A DNA stretch of 64,000 nucleotides from Ramlibacter monticola (GTDB taxonomy: Bacteria > Pseudomonadota > Gammaproteobacteria > Burkholderiales > Burkholderiaceae_C). This document shows positions 55,821 to 64,000 of this stretch, piece by piece. The position numbers and the translations under genes were made by a program. Location of the stretch: contig NZ_JAEQNE010000005.1 of the NCBI RefSeq assembly GCF_016722785.1, positions 248,001 to 312,000 on the forward strand, written 5' to 3'. The notes beneath the pieces were generated by a model that saw nothing but the letters and a program-made list of their open reading frames with translations, did not search any database and had not been told where the DNA came from. How positions within the stretch are numbered: position 1 is the stretch's first letter; each line of letters begins with the position of its first letter.

Positions 55821-56624
55821 TCAGATGTAGTTCCCCACCAGCGACAGCGCCTCGAGGATCAGGAGCACGCCGAACATGCGCACCAGGCCCTGCAGGGCGG
55901 CGCTTTCGCGCGAGCCGTCGTCCTCGATATTGTTGAGGCCCGAGGCCATCGGGATGATGGACACCGCGATCGCGAAGAACAGCGTCTTCATCACGAAGAT
56001 GAAGGTGAACATCGGGTTGAAGACGCGGCCGGTGGTGTGCATGTACGAACTGATGCCGGCGCTCGTGGGGCCCCATACCGCGAGGTAGGCGAGGATGCCC
56101 GCGACCACGCAGCTCAGGACGGCCAGCGTGATGCAGGCGAAGATGCCGGCCAGCAGCCGCGGCAGCACCTCCACCGCGATCGGATCCAGCCGCCGTCGCC
56201 GCAGCGTCCGGAAGTGCCCCATGCGCCGCATCTCGACCAGTGCGGCGCCATTCGGGATCGTGCAGCGCAGGGCCACGAAGAGGGCCGCGGTCAGGGGGAT
56301 CAGTTCCACCAGCAGCACGCGGACCACCATCTCCAGCGCGTACTGCGACAGGCCGTAGTTCTCCGACGTCACGATCACGATGCGGGTGATGATCAGCGTG
56401 AACAGCGCGATCAGCACCGTGAACCAGCCCAGAATGGGCGCCGTGTCGATGTATACGTGGCGCGCGAGGTTGTAGCGCGTCTCCGGGCCGTAGCTGCGCG
56501 GCGAGAATGCGCGCACCACCATCACCGAACCGAAGAAGGTGATGCGCGCCCACGCGGCCGCCCAGCGGACCGGCGCCAGGCTGGTGTGGCCGACCCTGCG
56601 GTACCACATCGACAGATGGGTCAT
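55821..56624 (-). CDS. MlaE-like ABC permease
   Basis: 267 residues with about five or six membrane spans. VYIDTAPILGWFTVLIALFTLIITRIVIVTSENYG and LVELIPLTAALFVALRCTIPNGAALVEMRRMG are MlaE/YrbE-type. It is the first gene of the unit, divergent from gor across ~97 bases. An MlaF-type ATPase, normally next to it, is absent. Confidence 0.9.
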   Translation of the reverse strand: MTHLSMWYRRVGHTSLAPVRWAAAWARITFFGSVMVVRAFSPRSYGPETRYNLARHVYIDTAPILGWFTVLIALFTLIITRIVIVTSENYGLSQYALEMVVRVLLVELIPLTAALFVALRCTIPNGAALVEMRRMGHFRTLRRRRLDPIAVEVLPRLLAGIFACITLAVLSCVVAGILAYLAVWGPTSAGISSYMHTTGRVFNPMFTFIFVMKTLFFAIAVSIIPMASGLNNIEDDGSRESAALQGLVRMFGVLLILEALSLVGNYI

Positions 56625-56721
56625 ATCAGGCGATGGTAAGGGCGCTTTGACGCGCGCCTCGTAAGGCGGCGCCTACAGCAGAGCCTTCGCTGACCGGCGA
56701 GGGCCTGGCACGGGAGACTTC

Positions 56722-58089
56722 ATGAGCGGATTCGATTGCGACCTGTTCGTCATCGGTGGCGGCAGCGGTGGCGTGCGCGCGGCGCGCAGGGCGGCGCAAC
56801 ACGGCGCGCGCGTGGTGCTGGCCGAGGCGGCGGCGCTCGGCGGCACGTGCGTGAACGTCGGCTGCATCCCGAAAAAGCTTTACAGCTATGCGGCGCACTT
56901 CGCCCACGACTTCGCCGACGCCGCCGGCTTCGGCTGGGACCTGCCGCCCGCGCGATTCGACTGGCAGCGGCTGAAGAGAAACCGCGCCGCGGAGATCGCG
57001 CGCCTCAATGGCGTGTACGAGGCGCTGCTGCGGGACGCCGGGGTCGAGCTCGTGCGGGGCTGGGCGACCCTGCTGGACGGCCATGCGGTGCAGGTCGCCA
57101 CCGGCGCCGGCGACCGGCGCTGGCGCGCCGCCCACATCCTGCTCGCCACGGGCGCCACGCCTTCGGTGCCGCGCTTCCCCGGCTGCGAGCTGGTACTCAC
57201 CTCGGACCAGATGTTCGACCTCGAGCCCTTCCCCCGCCGGCTGGTCGTGGTGGGCGGCGGCTACATCGCCTGCGAGTTCGCGTCGATCTTCCGCGGACTC
57301 GGCGCCGGGGTGACGCTGCTCTACCGCGGTGGCCAGGTCCTGCGCGGCTTCGACGACGACGTGCGCCGCTTCATCGCGCAGGAGCTGGCGAAGAACGGCG
57401 TGGACTTGCGCCTGCACAGCACCGTGGCCTCGGTCGCGCGCACCGGCGGGTCCCTCGCCGTCACGCTCGAACAGGGGGACGTGCTCGCGGCGGATGCGGT
57501 GCTCTATGCGACGGGGCGCGTGCCCAACGTGGCCGGGCTCGGCCTCGATGCCGCCGGGGTGGCGGTCGGCGCGCACGGCAACATCGTGGTCGACGAGGGC
57601 TTCCGCAGTTCCACGCCGTCGGTCTTCGCCGTCGGCGACGTGTCCTCGCACCTGCAGCTCACGCCGGTGGCGCTGGCGGAGGCGATGGTGGTCGTCGACC
57701 GCCTGTTCGGCGACGGCGGGCGCCGCATGGACTACGCGCTGGTTCCCACCGCCGTCTTCACGCACCCGAACATAGGCACGGTGGGACTCACCGAACAGCA
57801 GGCGCGGGAGCGGCACGGCGAGCCGCGCATCTTCCTTTCCGAGTTCCGCGCCCTCAGGCACACCCTCGGCGGCGGCAGCGAACGCACGCTGATGAAGCTG
57901 GTGGTGGACGCACAGAACGACCGCGTCCTGGGCCTGCACATGGTCGGCCCGGACGCGGGCGAGATCGTGCAGGGATTCGCCGTGGCGATGCGCGCGGGAG
58001 CGACGAAAAACCTGTTCGACAGCACCCTCGGGATCCACCCCACGGCGGCGGAGGAGTTCGTGACGATGCGTGAAGCAGTTACGCGCTGA
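56722..58089 (+). CDS. gor: Glutathione-disulfide reductase
   Basis: 455 residues. FAD-binding FVIGGGSGGVRAARRAA at the N-terminus, redox Cys 43 and 48 in GGTCVNVGCIPKKL, NADPH fold VVVGGGYIACEFASIF, FAD motif FAVGDVSSHLQLTPVA, and the catalytic His near the end in GIHPTAAEEFVTM. Keeps glutathione reduced in the cytoplasm. The Arg-containing loop after the NADPH fold (LLYRGGQVLRGFD) favours NADPH and glutathione over dihydrolipoamide. Confidence 0.94.
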   Translation: MSGFDCDLFVIGGGSGGVRAARRAAQHGARVVLAEAAALGGTCVNVGCIPKKLYSYAAHFAHDFADAAGFGWDLPPARFDWQRLKRNRAAEIARLNGVYEALLRDAGVELVRGWATLLDGHAVQVATGAGDRRWRAAHILLATGATPSVPRFPGCELVLTSDQMFDLEPFPRRLVVVGGGYIACEFASIFRGLGAGVTLLYRGGQVLRGFDDDVRRFIAQELAKNGVDLRLHSTVASVARTGGSLAVTLEQGDVLAADAVLYATGRVPNVAGLGLDAAGVAVGAHGNIVVDEGFRSSTPSVFAVGDVSSHLQLTPVALAEAMVVVDRLFGDGGRRMDYALVPTAVFTHPNIGTVGLTEQQARERHGEPRIFLSEFRALRHTLGGGSERTLMKLVVDAQNDRVLGLHMVGPDAGEIVQGFAVAMRAGATKNLFDSTLGIHPTAAEEFVTMREAVTR

Positions 58090-58204
58090 GCCGTGGGGAA
58101 AGCGCATGTGACAACTTCACGTATGTCGCAACCCGTCGGACTGGGACTACAGGATTTACACGCGCTTAGCGCTTCCGCCCCATGTCTCAGGCGTTCAATA
58201 ACGC

Positions 58205-60466
58205 ATGAGCGCAAAGACCACAACGACCGGCAGGCAGGGCTGCTGCCGGTGGAGCCCAGGCATCGCAGCCCTCGCGGTCGCTGTCGGGTCGGCGGCGTTC
58301 TCCCAGGTGGTGTCGGTCCCATCGGCCCACCTGAACCACACCGAGGGGTCGGTTGCCTACGCTCCGCTCGGCGACAAGGAATGGCATGACGTACAGCCGC
58401 GCCGACTGCTCAAGCGCGGCGACCGGCTGTGGACGGACCGCGGCTCGCGCGCCGAGGTCCAGGCCGGCGGCCATGCCGTGCGCCTCAACGGCGAGACCCA
58501 GCTGGTCCTGGAGAACGTCAGCGAGACGGCCACGCAGCTGAGCCTCACGCAGGGCAGCCTCGCGGCCACCGTCACGCGCTCGAATGCCGGCGACAGCTTC
58601 GAGATCGGCACGCCCAACCTCGCGTTCCGCGCCCGCCAGGCCGGCGACTACCGCATCGACGTCGACACCAGGCAGGGCGTCACGCGCGTCGTCGTGCTCG
58701 CCGGCGCCGGCGTGGTGTACGGCGAGAAGGGCGAGGCGCTGGAGGTCCGCACGGGCCAGCGCCTGACCTTCCGCGATCGCAACCTCACGCGCATGCTGCA
58801 GCCGGCCTTCGCCGCCACCGACGACTTCGATCGCTGGGCCGGGGCGCGCAAGCGCGGCGAGCCCACGGTGAGCATGCCCTCGGTCGCCGCCGCGCCGGCG
58901 CAGCCGATCCCCAACACCGTCACCCGGGGCAAGGAAATCGTGATCTCGGGCTCGGCCGCCAGCCTGAAGCAGCCGCCCAAGGCAAGCCCGCCGCTCGCAC
59001 CGTCGGTGGCCCCGCCGATGGCCGTCGCGGAACCCGCCGCCAAGGTGGTGCCGTCGACGCCGCCCACCCTCAAGGTCACGGCGCCGGTGCTGCCGCCCGC
59101 CGCCTCGGTGCAGCAGGCCTCCCTGCCTGCTGCGCCGGTGATGCAGGCGGCGCTGCCCACGCCGCCGGTGATGCAGCCCAGGGCCGCCGCCGAATCCCAG
59201 GCCGCGCGCGAACGCGAACAGCAGCGGCTCGCGCAGCAACGCGCCGAGGACGAGCGCCAGGCGGCCGCCGCGCGCGCCGAGCAGGAGCGCCAGGCCGCCG
59301 CGGTGCGCGCCGAGCAGGAGCGCCGCACCACCTCCGCCCACGCCGAGCAGGAACGCCGCGCCGCCGCCGCCCGCATCGAGCAGGAGAAGCGCACCGCGGC
59401 CGCCGCCGAAGCGAAGCGCGCCGAGGAGGCGCGCCAGGCCGCCGTCGCCCGCCTCGAGCAGGAGAAGCGCACCGCAGCCGCCGCCGAAGCGAAGCGCGCC
59501 GAGGAAGCGCGCCAGGCCGCCGCCGCCCGCCTCGAGCAGGAAAAGCGCACTGCAGCCGCCGCCGAAGCGAAGCGCGCCGAGGAAACGCGCCAGGCCGCCG
59601 CCGCCCGCATCGAACACGAAAAGCGCACCGCGGCTGCCGCCGAAGCGAAGCGCGTCGAGGAAACGCGCCAGGCCACCGCCGCCCGCGCCGAGCAGGAACG
59701 CCGCTCCGCCGCCGCCCGCATCGACCAGGAGAAGCGCGCCGCGGCCGCCGCCGCCGAAGCGAAGCGGGCCGAGGAAGAGCGCCAGGCCGCCGCCGCGCGC
59801 GCCGAGCAGGAACGCCGCTCCGCCGCCGCCCGTCTCGAGCAGGAGAAGCGCGCCGCAGCCCTCGAGGCGAAGCGGACCGAAGACCGCCGCCGCGCCGTCG
59901 CGGCCAAGCGGGCGGAGGAAGAGCGCCGTGCCCTGCAGGCGAAGCGCGAGCAGGAACTCAAGCGCGATCACGAGTCGAAGCGCCAGCTCGCCGCCAAGCG
60001 GGCCGAGGAAGAAAAGCAGAAGAAGCAGGCGGCGGCCCGCCATGCCGCCGAGGAAAAGCGCCTGGCGGCGCTGCGCAAGGCCGAACAGGAACAGAAGCTG
60101 GCCGCCGAAGCGGCCCGCCGCCAGCACCTCGCGCGCCTGCAGGAACAGGCGCGGCGCGAGGAGCAGTCCTCGCAGGTGCGCCGCGCGGAAGCCGCCCGGC
60201 GCGCCGACGACGAACGCCGCGAGGACCAGGCCCGGCGCGCCGACGACCAGGCCCGGCGCTCGGAACAGGCGCGTCGCGAGGAAGAGGCCCGCAAGGAAGA
60301 AGTGGCCCGCCGCGAGGAAGCGGAGCGGCGCCAGCGGGCGCAGGCGGAGCAGGCGCGGCGCGACCAGGCGCGCCGCGACGAGGAAGTGTGGCTGCGGCAG
60401 CAGCAGCAGATCTACCAGCCGATCCGCCCGCAGCCGATGGGCGTGCCCGCCCGCAGGATCAGTTGA
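58205..60466 (+). CDS. FecR-domain protein with long charged repeat tail
   Basis: 753 residues. A hydrophobic N-terminus (IAALAVAVGSAAFS) suggests export. Residues ~45-220 resemble a FecR-type domain (GSVAYAPLGDKEWHDV, LLKRGDRLWTDRGSRAEVQAGGHAVRLNGET, SLTQGSLAATV). A Pro/Ala-rich linker leads to a ~400-residue Arg/Glu/Ala coiled coil. In this tail a 26-residue unit, ARLEQEKRTAAAAEAKRAEE plus six, recurs about four times in tandem, then degenerates. Related proteins are annotated as DUF6600/FecR proteins of unknown role. Convergent with the small gene at 60459, overlapping by eight bases. Confidence 0.78.
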   Translation: MSAKTTTTGRQGCCRWSPGIAALAVAVGSAAFSQVVSVPSAHLNHTEGSVAYAPLGDKEWHDVQPRRLLKRGDRLWTDRGSRAEVQAGGHAVRLNGETQLVLENVSETATQLSLTQGSLAATVTRSNAGDSFEIGTPNLAFRARQAGDYRIDVDTRQGVTRVVVLAGAGVVYGEKGEALEVRTGQRLTFRDRNLTRMLQPAFAATDDFDRWAGARKRGEPTVSMPSVAAAPAQPIPNTVTRGKEIVISGSAASLKQPPKASPPLAPSVAPPMAVAEPAAKVVPSTPPTLKVTAPVLPPAASVQQASLPAAPVMQAALPTPPVMQPRAAAESQAAREREQQRLAQQRAEDERQAAAARAEQERQAAAVRAEQERRTTSAHAEQERRAAAARIEQEKRTAAAAEAKRAEEARQAAVARLEQEKRTAAAAEAKRAEEARQAAAARLEQEKRTAAAAEAKRAEETRQAAAARIEHEKRTAAAAEAKRVEETRQATAARAEQERRSAAARIDQEKRAAAAAAEAKRAEEERQAAAARAEQERRSAAARLEQEKRAAALEAKRTEDRRRAVAAKRAEEERRALQAKREQELKRDHESKRQLAAKRAEEEKQKKQAAARHAAEEKRLAALRKAEQEQKLAAEAARRQHLARLQEQARREEQSSQVRRAEAARRADDERREDQARRADDQARRSEQARREEEARKEEVARREEAERRQRAQAEQARRDQARRDEEVWLRQQQQIYQPIRPQPMGVPARRIS
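59371..59685 (+). repeat. 78-bp coding tandem repeats in the FecR-domain gene
   Basis: About four successive 78-base units encode ARxEQEKRTAAAAEAKR-type 26-residue blocks; differences are mostly single-residue (V/A, R/T). In-frame length means copy-number change would lengthen or shorten the coiled coil without breaking the protein. Confidence 0.7.
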
Positions 60467-60719
60467 CGCGGCGCGTGTAGGTGCGCGTCACCGTGGCCGC
60501 CGACTTCTCTTCCTCCGGCGGCAGGTAGATCGTCGTCCGGTCGATCTTCGCGTCGAAGGCGGCGATCTCGGCGCTCGCGCAGCGGATCACGGCGCGGTCC
60601 AGCGGGTGGCACTGGCGTTGGCTCAGTTTGCTCAGTTGTTCGGAGCTGTCGACATGCTGCTTCACCTGGTCGGGATCGACCATCAAGGCAAAGGGATTGG
60701 CGGCCAACGCTTGCGTCAT
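60459..60719 (-). CDS. Small protein of unknown function
   Basis: 86 residues: MTQALAANPFALMVDPDQVK with one internal Cys pair (RQCHPLDRAVIRCAS) and a Pro/Glu-rich C-terminal part ending KSAATVTRTYTRRVN. AAGGAGTCCCAGA precedes the ATG, a good ribosome site. No signal peptide or membrane span. I do not recognise a family; similarly sized hypothetical proteins are common in this group. Divergent from amn. Confidence 0.65.
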   Translation of the reverse strand: MTQALAANPFALMVDPDQVKQHVDSSEQLSKLSQRQCHPLDRAVIRCASAEIAAFDAKIDRTTIYLPPEEEKSAATVTRTYTRRVN

Positions 60720-60896
60720 TCTGGGACTCCTTGATTCGATTTAATGGTGTGCGACGAGCTTGTTCTTGGATGACGCAGACTGTCGTCCCTGCCCGCGGGA
60801 GGCAAGGTCAGCCGAGTGCGTTTGACTCTGTAGGACGCAGCCCACCGCCGGGCGGGGATGTGCGGGACCGTGGAAGGGCAGTTGCACAATAGGCGC

Positions 60897-62390
60897 ATGC
60901 CATTCATGCCGCCTTTCATCGCCCAGACCCTCCATACCGACCCCGAAAGCGCGTTCGACCAGGTGCGCGCCATCTACTCGCAGCAGATCAACCACCTGCG
61001 CGAGGCCATGCAGCGGTTCGTGGCGGGCGAGGCGATGCCGGGGCGCGTACGGGCCTGCTACCCCTACGTGCGGATCCAGACGGAGAGCGTCATGCCGCAG
61101 GCGGCGCTCGAGAACTCGGGACTGTCGTACGGCTTCGTCGCCAGCGCCGGCTGCTACGAGACGACGCTCACCCGCCCCGACCTGTACGCGAGCTACTACC
61201 TCGACCAGTTCCGGCTGCTGCTGCAGAACCACGGCATGCCGCTGGAAGTGGGCGTGAGCGGCGAGCCGATCCCGATCCACTTCTCGTTCGCGGAGCACGA
61301 CCACATCGAGGGCAACATGCCGCCGCAGCGCCGCATGATGATGCGTGACCTGTTCGACCTGCCGGACCTCGGCCGGATGGACGACGGCATCGCCAACGGC
61401 ACGCTGCAGTTCGGCCTGGAGCAGCCGCTGCCGCTGGCCCTGTTCACCGGCTCGCGCGTCGACTACTCGCTGCATCGCCTGCGGCACTACACCGGCAGCG
61501 CACCCGAGTGGTGCCAGAACTTCATCCTGTTCACCAACTACCAGTTCTACATCGACGAATTCATCAAGCTCGGTCACGAGGAGATGAACCGGCCGGACAG
61601 CGAGTACGTGGCCTTCGTCGAACCGGGCAACGTGGTGACGCGCCGCGTCGGCCTGCCGCGCGAGGCCATGGACAGCCTGGGCTCGTCGCCGCCGCGGCTG
61701 CCGCAGATGCCCGCCTACCACCTCGTGCGCCCCGGCAGCGACGGCATCACGATGATCAACATCGGCGTCGGCCCGGCCAACGCGAAGAACATCACCGACC
61801 ACGTGGCGGTGCTGCGGCCGCATGCGTGGCTGATGCTGGGGCACTGCGCGGGCCTGCGCAACAGCCAGCAGCTCGGGGACTACGTGCTGGCGCACGCCTA
61901 CGTCCGCGAGGACCACGTGCTGGACGAGGAACTGCCCCTGTGGGTGCCGATCCCCGCGCTGGCCGAAATCCAGCTGGCGCTGGAGCACGCGGTGGCGGAC
62001 GTCACGCAGTGCCAGGGCGCGGACCTGAAGCGGATCATGCGCACGGGCACGGTGGCCAGCACCGACAACCGCAACTGGGAGCTGCTCCCGGGCAACGAGC
62101 CGCAGCGCCGCTTCTCGCAGAGCCGCGCGGTGGCGCTGGACATGGAAAGCGCCACCATCGCCGCCAACGGTTTCCGCTTCCGCGTGCCCTACGGGACCCT
62201 GCTGTGCGTGAGCGACAAGCCGCTGCACGGCGAGATCAAGCTGCCCGGCATGGCCAACCACTTCTACCGCGAGCGGGTGGACCAGCACCTGCGCATCGGC
62301 ATGCGCGCCATCGAGATCCTGCGCCAGGGCGGCCCGCAGCGGCTGCACAGCCGCAAGCTGCGGGCGTTCGACGAGGTGGGGTTCCAGTAG
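60897..62390 (+). CDS. amn: AMP nucleosidase
   Basis: 497 residues. It cleaves AMP to adenine and ribose 5-phosphate. N-terminal Amn-specific part FVAGEAMPGRVRACYPYVRIQTES; the C-terminal nucleoside-phosphorylase fold has MINIGVGPANAKNITDHVAVL, HAWLMLGHCAGLRNSQQLGDYVLAHAYVRED and LDMESATIAANGFRFRVPYGTLLCVSDKPLHGEIK. The ATG at 60897 is preferred to a GTG/ATG frame further upstream. CACAAT at 60885-60890 is close to the start, so the leader may be very short. Confidence 0.93.
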   Translation: MPFMPPFIAQTLHTDPESAFDQVRAIYSQQINHLREAMQRFVAGEAMPGRVRACYPYVRIQTESVMPQAALENSGLSYGFVASAGCYETTLTRPDLYASYYLDQFRLLLQNHGMPLEVGVSGEPIPIHFSFAEHDHIEGNMPPQRRMMMRDLFDLPDLGRMDDGIANGTLQFGLEQPLPLALFTGSRVDYSLHRLRHYTGSAPEWCQNFILFTNYQFYIDEFIKLGHEEMNRPDSEYVAFVEPGNVVTRRVGLPREAMDSLGSSPPRLPQMPAYHLVRPGSDGITMINIGVGPANAKNITDHVAVLRPHAWLMLGHCAGLRNSQQLGDYVLAHAYVREDHVLDEELPLWVPIPALAEIQLALEHAVADVTQCQGADLKRIMRTGTVASTDNRNWELLPGNEPQRRFSQSRAVALDMESATIAANGFRFRVPYGTLLCVSDKPLHGEIKLPGMANHFYRERVDQHLRIGMRAIEILRQGGPQRLHSRKLRAFDEVGFQ

Positions 62391-62411
62391 GCGGGGGTGG
62401 GCGCCGCAGGC

Positions 62412-62431
62412 CGAACCCGGCGCCGGGTTCG
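62412..62431. terminator. Palindrome between the convergent amn and psd genes
   Basis: A perfect 20-bp palindrome with half-site CGAACCCGGC lies 21 bases after the amn stop and just before the psd stop. Perfectly symmetric, it would fold in both transcripts; there is no T-run. Confidence 0.5.
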
Positions 62432-62443
62432 CGCTGGCGCGGC

Positions 62444-63316
62444 CTACATGGCCGCTTCGGTCTCGATCACCGTCGCCATCGCCTCGCCGAGGCGCACCGG
62501 CCTGGTCGCTGACCAGTCCGGCGTGAAGGTGAGGACGTTCGCCGGGAACAGCATGATGACGGTGGACCCGAGCAGGAAGCGGCCCATCTCCTCGCCCTTG
62601 CGCAGCACGACCTGCTGGTCGTCGTAGCGCCATTCGCGCACCCGCCCCGGGCGCGGCGGGTTCACCACGCCGTGCCACACGGTCGCCATGCTGCCGACGA
62701 TGGTGGCGCCCACCAGCACCATCACCATGGGGCCGTGCGCGCAGTCGAACTCGCACACGACGCGCTCGTTGCGCGCGAACAGGCTCGGCACGTGGCGCGC
62801 GGTGAGCGGGTTGACCGAGAACAGGTCGCCCGGCACATGGATCATCCGCTTCAGCCGGCCTTCGCAGGGCATGTGGATGCGGTGGTAGTCCTTGGGCGCG
62901 AGGTACAGGGTGGCGAAGTGGCCATGATCGAAGCCGTGCGCCAGCGCCTGGTCGCCCCCGACCAGCGCGCGGGTGGAGTAGCTGTGGCCCTTGGCCTGGA
63001 ACAGCTGGTCGTGCTCGATCGGGCCGAACTGGCTGATCGCCGCGTCGACCGGGCAGATGAAGGGCGCGGCCGCGATCGGGCGGGCATCGGGCCGCAGCGG
63101 CCGCGTGAAGAATTCGTTGAAGCTCGCGTAGCTCTCGACCCGCGGATCGGCCGCTTCCGCCATGTTCACCTTGTACTTGGCGATGAAGCGTCGGATGGTC
63201 CAGTGCGTGAGCCCGCCGAGGCGTGCCGAGGCGAACTTGCCCGCCAGCACCGTGAGCAGTTTCTTCGGCAGCAGGTACTGCTGGGTGATGGGCAGCGGCG
63301 GCAGGAGGGGGAACAA
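62444..63316 (-). CDS. psd: Phosphatidylserine decarboxylase proenzyme
   Basis: 290 residues. Makes phosphatidylethanolamine at the inner membrane. The self-cleavage site is [10 protein letters not shown], where the Ser becomes the pyruvoyl group; catalytic His motifs are in [22 protein letters not shown] and [12 protein letters not shown]. The start is TTG at 63316, after GAGAGGTCCCCGC; no ATG gives a full-length product. Convergent with amn and divergent from the ABC ATPase. Confidence 0.95.
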   Translation of the reverse strand: MFPLLPPLPITQQYLLPKKLLTVLAGKFASARLGGLTHWTIRRFIAKYKVNMAEAADPRVESYASFNEFFTRPLRPDARPIAAAPFICPVDAAISQFGPIEHDQLFQAKGHSYSTRALVGGDQALAHGFDHGHFATLYLAPKDYHRIHMPCEGRLKRMIHVPGDLFSVNPLTARHVPSLFARNERVVCEFDCAHGPMVMVLVGATIVGSMATVWHGVVNPPRPGRVREWRYDDQQVVLRKGEEMGRFLLGSTVIMLFPANVLTFTPDWSATRPVRLGEAMATVIETEAAM

Positions 63317-63394
63317 GCGGGGGACCTCTCAGGCAAAGACGAAAATTCTACGGCTGCGATGGGCGCGCCGGGCGGCGGCACAATAGCCGCCGTC

Positions 63395-64000
63395 ATGACC
63401 GAGCCGCTCCTCGACGCCCGCGCCCTGACCAAGCGGTACGGCGACAGCACGGTCGTCGACGCGCTGTCCTTCCGGATCGAGCCCGGCGAATGCCTGGGCG
63501 TGATCGGCCCCAACGGCGCCGGCAAGACCACGACCATCCGGATGTGCCTGGGGCTCACCGAGCCCGACAGCGGCGAGATCGCCGCCCTGGGCCTGCGCAT
63601 GCCGCGCGACGCGCTGGCAATCAAGGCGCAGCTCGGCGTGGTGAGCCAGTTCGATTCGCTCGACCCGGACTTCAGCTGCGCCGAGAACCTGCTGGTGTAC
63701 GGGCGCTACTTCGGGCTGCCGGAGCAACACATCCGCGGACGTATCCCGCAGCTGCTGGAATTCGCCGCGCTGTCGCACAAGGCGGATGCGCGGCCGGTCC
63801 AGCTGTCGGGCGGCATGCGGCGGCGATTGTCGCTGGCACGGGCGCTGGTCAACGATCCGCGCCTGTTGATGCTCGACGAGCCGACGACCGGCCTCGACCC
63901 GCAGGCGCGCCACCTGATGTGGGAGCGACTGCAGGTGCTGCTGCAGCAGGGCAAGGCTATCCTGCTGACCACGCACTTCATGGACGAAGCCGAGCGCCTG
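63395..64000 (+). CDS. NodI-like ABC transporter ATPase, 3'-truncated by window edge
   Basis: 202 residues are visible and the frame is still open at base 64000. Walker [14 protein letters not shown], then [29 protein letters not shown], the signature [33 protein letters not shown] and the H-loop [22 protein letters not shown] with [11 protein letters not shown] is close to NodI, the exporter ATPase of rhizobial Nod factors, whose homologues in non-symbionts export unknown molecules. A NodJ-like permease should follow outside the window. CACAAT lies at 63379-63384 before the ATG. Confidence 0.88.
   Translation, partial: MTEPLLDARALTKRYGDSTVVDALSFRIEPGECLGVIGPNGAGKTTTIRMCLGLTEPDSGEIAALGLRMPRDALAIKAQLGVVSQFDSLDPDFSCAENLLVYGRYFGLPEQHIRGRIPQLLEFAALSHKADARPVQLSGGMRRRLSLARALVNDPRLLMLDEPTTGLDPQARHLMWERLQVLLQQGKAILLTTHFMDEAERL

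Noticed and set aside
59265-59880. CRISPR-like or satellite repeat array
   Set aside because: The repeats have no unique spacers and are in frame inside a coding sequence.

Overview
The window is 64 kb of high-GC DNA with short gaps, many ATGA/GTGA start-stop overlaps and operons on both strands. The gene set points to a betaproteobacterium of the Burkholderiales, most likely Comamonadaceae (Ramlibacter/Variovorax type): a dusB-fis-purH operon, a Bug-family tripartite-type binding protein, an AAKK-repeat histone H1-like protein, pilS-pilR-ampD, a NrdA with two ATP cones, and an aerobic phenylacetyl-CoA pathway. The genus is an inference from gene content, not from a marker gene.

Layout. 0-4 kb: 3' end of hemL, then purH, fis and dusB on the minus strand. 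4-7 kb: a YqaA-like membrane protein and a Dcu-type C4-dicarboxylate transporter preceded by a good FNR/ANR box, followed by a non-coding stretch with two 126-bp palindromic elements in inverted orientation. 7-15 kb: two lipoproteins, ychF, a MOSC protein, and a tight forward run of ubiquinone-type hydroxylase, dsbC, M61 peptidase and DUF3108 protein. 15-34 kb: a phenylacetate catabolic island. paaK-paaI-paaG run left; an enoyl-CoA hydratase, a tRNA-Met and a PAS histidine kinase/NarL-type regulator pair are followed by paaABCDE, a second paaG, a second paaK, a complete livKHMGF-type ABC importer, paaZ and a LuxR-type regulator. Together these would import the acid, activate it to the CoA thioester, epoxidise, isomerise and cleave the ring. 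paaH and paaJ functions are not in the window.

34-42 kb: a possible degenerate BLUF-domain protein, miaB, an M20 amidohydrolase with a Bug-family binding protein, a stand-alone GH108 muramidase, and ffh. 42-47 kb: YpjD/CcsA-like protein, pilS, pilR and ampD. 47-52 kb: nrdA under two NrdR boxes that sit on its promoter, nrdB, and the histone-like gene. 52-58 kb: alkB, an acyltransferase, a MlaE/MlaD-type lipid transport operon with no ATPase gene beside it, and gor. 58-64 kb: a FecR-domain protein with a long charged repeat tail, amn, psd and the start of a NodI-like ABC ATPase.

The most unusual points are the paired 126-bp palindromes, a second family of intergenic palindromes at two convergent gene ends, the paa island's two-component and LuxR regulators in place of any visible PaaX/PaaR, the ATPase-less MCE operon, and the BLUF-like protein lacking the photoactive tyrosine. 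No CRISPR array, rRNA, insertion sequence or prophage was found.
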